Positions 52,888 to 55,554 of a DNA stretch of 55,554 nt are shown in pieces. Numbering within the stretch: position 1 is the stretch's first letter; every line of letters begins with the position of its first letter. This stretch comes from Segatella cerevisiae (GTDB taxonomy: Bacteria; Bacteroidota; Bacteroidia; Bacteroidales; Bacteroidaceae). Made by a program: the position numbers and the translations under genes. The DNA is taken from positions 1 to 55,554 of the forward strand of contig NZ_JAMXLY010000018.1 in assembly GCF_024054555.1 (NCBI RefSeq), read 5' to 3'. The notes beneath the pieces are model-generated. The model was not told the origin of the DNA. It made no database searches and was given only the letters and a program-made list of their open reading frames with translations.

Positions 52888-55296
52888 TCAATTACCGAAA
52901 TAAACTCTGAACTTTCCATAGAATGCTCTGCCGGCTTTCTGAAGACTGAAATTGTCGTATAACTTTTCATTCGTGAAGTTTCTGCATTCAAATGAAATAT
53001 TATAGCGGCCACGGTGCATACTGTAGGAAACTGTGATGTTGTGAGAGAACTGGGAAGGTACGACAAATTTTGAACTGCTGCCCAATGCCTCTGAATAAAG
53101 TGGGAAGTTGTGTACATAGAAATTGTCGTAAGTGACAGTCAGCAGATTGTTCTTCTTCCATAGATCCCGCCAATAGAAAGTGACGTCGGCATTAGCAAAC
53201 CTATATGGTATATTCGGCATGCGGGTGCCGTAAGTAAGGTTCTTCTGTCCGCTGCCTTCAGCAACGGTCTTGACATTGTCGTACACATTCATCTGTGTGA
53301 AATTGCCCCCGACACTCACCCAGTTGGCAAATCCATATCGGGCGGAAACATTGTATCCTCTGGTCTTCACCCGTCCGTGGTTTTCGTAAGTCGCACCGGA
53401 CTTCCCGCCACTGAGGTCAACCAGTTTGCGCTGGATATAATCTTTTGTATATCTGAAGATCAATCCGCCTTCTACGTATAAGGTGTGTTTTCCGTATACG
53501 CCGTTGTAGCCAACATTAAAGTTGATGTTGTTGCTGTTCTCTGGTTTTATCTTCACATCCCCGCTCTCCATGTCTTCATCTCCGAACATCTCTTCGTTGG
53601 TCGGGAGACGGTATGCTTTCTCATAGGACAACTTAGCCTGCAGTGACTTCAATATGAAGTAAGTGCCTGCAACACCGTACCCGAAGGTATTTGTCGTCTT
53701 GCTGGTACGGGTATATTTGTCTTGTGCTGCTGACGTGGCTATAGGACCGGCAACATATTGGTGGTAATATTTGCCGAATACGGAGAGGTTCCAGTGATCT
53801 GAAGGCATCAGGCGATAGGAGAGTCCACCTATGCCTTTGCGGGTCTCTTTGGCGATGGCATCTTCCGTATTGGTCTCGTTCAAGAGAGATTTGTTGGTCC
53901 GCTTGAAATGGTCCATCACATAATTCAATGTGAAGAGATTGGCCTTTCCGAGATAGTAATTTGCCGTGAACGTTCCATTCCAGTTGTTGTTCTTGGAGCG
54001 TACATCCTGGTAAACTTGTTCTCCGGGCATCCTCATCTGCCGTTTCTCTCCCCGCCAGTTGTATTCATAGGAAGACGTATCGACATTTTCTGTGATATTC
54101 TTGTTGTAGTTGGCCGTGAGCGTGACGTTGAGGCCTTTAGTAAACAGGTTGTGCTTCTGGTATTCCAGGGACGGCATGAGCGAGTACCCTTTGCGGAATT
54201 TCCCGCCGAACACAATTTCCTGTCTGACACCGGTCTGTATGTCTTTATGCATGTGCGAATAGGCTAAACCGAGCATCAATCGGTCTGCCCAACTTTTATT
54301 GACAAAGCCGATCTTCCCGATGACTGCTTCATTGTGGTAAGTATCATGGAAGCGCTTCACATGCTCTATGACAGTGTTGTTGATGGCTCCTGTCGAGAAA
54401 TCCTTGACGGGGGTATCGACATGGTAGTCATTGTCGGAATAATTCTGGAAGGCATTGATCTCATAGGTGAAACCGTTCTTGAAGGTCTGCCCGAAGTTGA
54501 TATAGGACTTATGTGTGTTGAATGACCCATAGGAATAGGATGCATCGACAAACCAGTTGTTTTCGGGATGCTTCTTGGTGATGATATTGATCACGCCGCC
54601 AAGGGCATCCGTTCCGAATCCTACAGGCACGACACCTTTGTAAACTTCTATGCGGTCTGCATAGTTTACCGGGATGTTGTTCAACCCGAAAGAACTGCCC
54701 ACGCCTTCCTGGGGAACACCGTCAATGAAGACCTTGACCTGTTTCCCGTCAAAGCCGTCCATCATCAACTGCATGTCGGAACCTACACCCCCGGATTCAC
54801 GGAGTTTGATGCCTGGAGCCTGAGCGAGTGCGTCGCTGAGGTTCTTGGTGGAGTTCTGAAGTGCTTTGGTATCAATGGCGATGACATTGTAAGCAGATTC
54901 TTTGATTTGCTGGATAGGTGATTTGGCGACAACGACGACATCCTTCAGTTTCAAAGCGTCATCATTCAACTTGACATGGACGGTCCTCGTCTCGTTGGCT
55001 TTTAGGTTCTTGATTTTTGTTTCTTGAATAGCATGGCCTACGTATGACACACACAAAGTATAACTACCCGCAGCTACGGACAATGAAAAATTTCCATGGT
55101 CATCGGTTTGTGTGGATATAGAAGTGTTGTCTTTTAAATAGACTTTTGCGTAACTGATCGGAGTGTTATTAGATTTTACATCTCCCTTGATGATTGATAA
55201 TTGGTTACTGAAGTTTCCCACCTCATAAAATAGGCTAAAAACAGTACTGTAAAAATAAAAGTTTCTCGCAAAAAAGTTGTAAATTTGTAGTATCAA
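52888..55296 (-). CDS. TonB-dependent siderophore receptor (XusA-like), N-terminus replaced by IS sequence
   Basis: An 802-codon frame. From about residue 33 it is a normal receptor: carboxypeptidase-like domain ('[20 protein letters not shown]'), plug ('[18 protein letters not shown]', '[20 protein letters not shown]') and barrel ending FRVYFGN. The first 32 residues ([16 protein letters not shown]...) are not a credible signal peptide and are encoded by DNA that reads as the end of the adjacent IS. A native signal peptide should have preceded 'QLSIIKG'. Insertion therefore seems to have removed the signal peptide and promoter, and the protein may not be exported. Substrate: probably a ferric catecholate, from the DUF4374 and esterase partners. 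Confidence 0.8.
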   Translation of the reverse strand: MILQIYNFFARNFYFYSTVFSLFYEVGNFSNQLSIIKGDVKSNNTPISYAKVYLKDNTSISTQTDDHGNFSLSVAAGSYTLCVSYVGHAIQETKIKNLKANETRTVHVKLNDDALKLKDVVVVAKSPIQQIKESAYNVIAIDTKALQNSTKNLSDALAQAPGIKLRESGGVGSDMQLMMDGFDGKQVKVFIDGVPQEGVGSSFGLNNIPVNYADRIEVYKGVVPVGFGTDALGGVINIITKKHPENNWFVDASYSYGSFNTHKSYINFGQTFKNGFTYEINAFQNYSDNDYHVDTPVKDFSTGAINNTVIEHVKRFHDTYHNEAVIGKIGFVNKSWADRLMLGLAYSHMHKDIQTGVRQEIVFGGKFRKGYSLMPSLEYQKHNLFTKGLNVTLTANYNKNITENVDTSSYEYNWRGEKRQMRMPGEQVYQDVRSKNNNWNGTFTANYYLGKANLFTLNYVMDHFKRTNKSLLNETNTEDAIAKETRKGIGGLSYRLMPSDHWNLSVFGKYYHQYVAGPIATSAAQDKYTRTSKTTNTFGYGVAGTYFILKSLQAKLSYEKAYRLPTNEEMFGDEDMESGDVKIKPENSNNINFNVGYNGVYGKHTLYVEGGLIFRYTKDYIQRKLVDLSGGKSGATYENHGRVKTRGYNVSARYGFANWVSVGGNFTQMNVYDNVKTVAEGSGQKNLTYGTRMPNIPYRFANADVTFYWRDLWKKNNLLTVTYDNFYVHNFPLYSEALGSSSKFVVPSQFSHNITVSYSMHRGRYNISFECRNFTNEKLYDNFSLQKAGRAFYGKFRVYFGN

Positions 55297-55554
55297 TCAA
55301 ACAAATAACACTTTTTATTAAGAAACTTTTATGCATACAAAAATAACCAATTTCCATGAGTTGAGCAAACTTCTGAGTGTTAAAAATAACGTAGAAGAGG
55401 ATATCATGACATATTTTGTCCATTTTGGTCTGGGGCATCTTCTGCATCGCCTGTCTTTGGAGAAACAAGGTGGCATATCGGCGGTTCAGCTGATCTTGTC
55501 ACTGTGCCTGTTCCGTATCAACGGCGAAAGCATTCATTCCATCTACAAGAAGAG
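55215..55554 (+). mobile_element. IS4-like insertion sequence, left end, cut by the window edge
   Basis: The non-receptor sequence from about 55195-55225 onward, with a promoter and transposase start, is taken as the left end of an IS. The exact boundary and inverted repeat cannot be fixed because the right end is not in the window. A -7 box TAAATTTG at 55280-55287 would serve the transposase. Confidence 0.55.
55331..55554 (+). CDS. Transposase N-terminus (IS4-like), partial at the window edge
   Basis: 74 codons from ATG 55331 run off the window. The start (MHTKITNFHELSKLLSV) and 'LGHLLHRLSLEKQGGISAVQ', 'SLCLFRINGESI' resemble IS4-superfamily DDE transposases widespread in Bacteroidales. Family recognition rests on the N-terminus only; the DDE residues lie outside. 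Confidence 0.6.
   Translation, partial: MHTKITNFHELSKLLSVKNNVEEDIMTYFVHFGLGHLLHRLSLEKQGGISAVQLILSLCLFRINGESIHSIYKK

Overview
The window reads as chromosomal DNA of a member of the Bacteroidales, most likely a Prevotella-type organism. Evidence: promoters of the Bacteroidetes type (TTTG, about 19-20 bp, TAnnTTTG), SusC/SusD outer-membrane proteins, many lipoproteins, and gene orders typical of the group (dut-TPR-DUF4292-M23; folP-cdaA; pta-ackA). Both ends run into transposase genes: an ISAon1-like N-terminus reads out of the left edge and an IS4-like N-terminus out of the right edge. The window is therefore probably a contig that stops at repeated IS copies.

Layout. 0.4-6.8 kb: nucleotide sanitation (dGTPase, dUTPase), then a TPR protein, a DUF4292 protein and an EnvC-like protein whose LytM domain has lost its zinc ligands. 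7.2-12.3 kb: an ArgE-type M20 deacylase, a long-chain acyl-CoA synthetase, and prfB followed by a tiny membrane protein and a CYTH protein. 12.4-21.8 kb: a phosphate island with a PiT transporter (+), phoR, phoB, phoU, pstB, pstA, pstC (-) and pstS (+). Its promoters carry Pho-box-like 7-bp repeats spaced exactly 11 bp. 22-34.9 kb: mostly housekeeping genes (SNF-family transporter, ComEA-like HhH protein, metE divergent from an Lrp regulator, tRNA-Pro(CGG), murF, folP, cdaA, pta, ackA, a PfkB sugar kinase).

36.1-49.6 kb is an accessory envelope region. It holds an OprO/P-type porin with a PstS-like lipoprotein, a SusC/SusD pair with a secreted calcineurin-type phosphoesterase under another Pho-box array, and four tandem paralogous lipoproteins of unknown role. 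50.6-55.3 kb is a xenosiderophore (Xus-like) locus: a TonB receptor, a DUF4374 lipoprotein and a secreted esterase of the Fes/IroE type. Its receptor gene appears to have lost its native signal-peptide region to the IS at the right edge.

How they work together. The phosphate genes form a candidate regulon: PhoR/PhoB/PhoU sense Pi, Pst and PiT import it, and by promoter similarity the SusCD/phosphoesterase operon would collect Pi from phosphorylated organics. The most unusual non-coding signal is a set of short intergenic tandem arrays with a common 22-23 bp period but different core sequences (7131-7211, 29324-29367, 35381-35495, 50118-50172). Each core is a short inverted repeat around a 2-bp centre.
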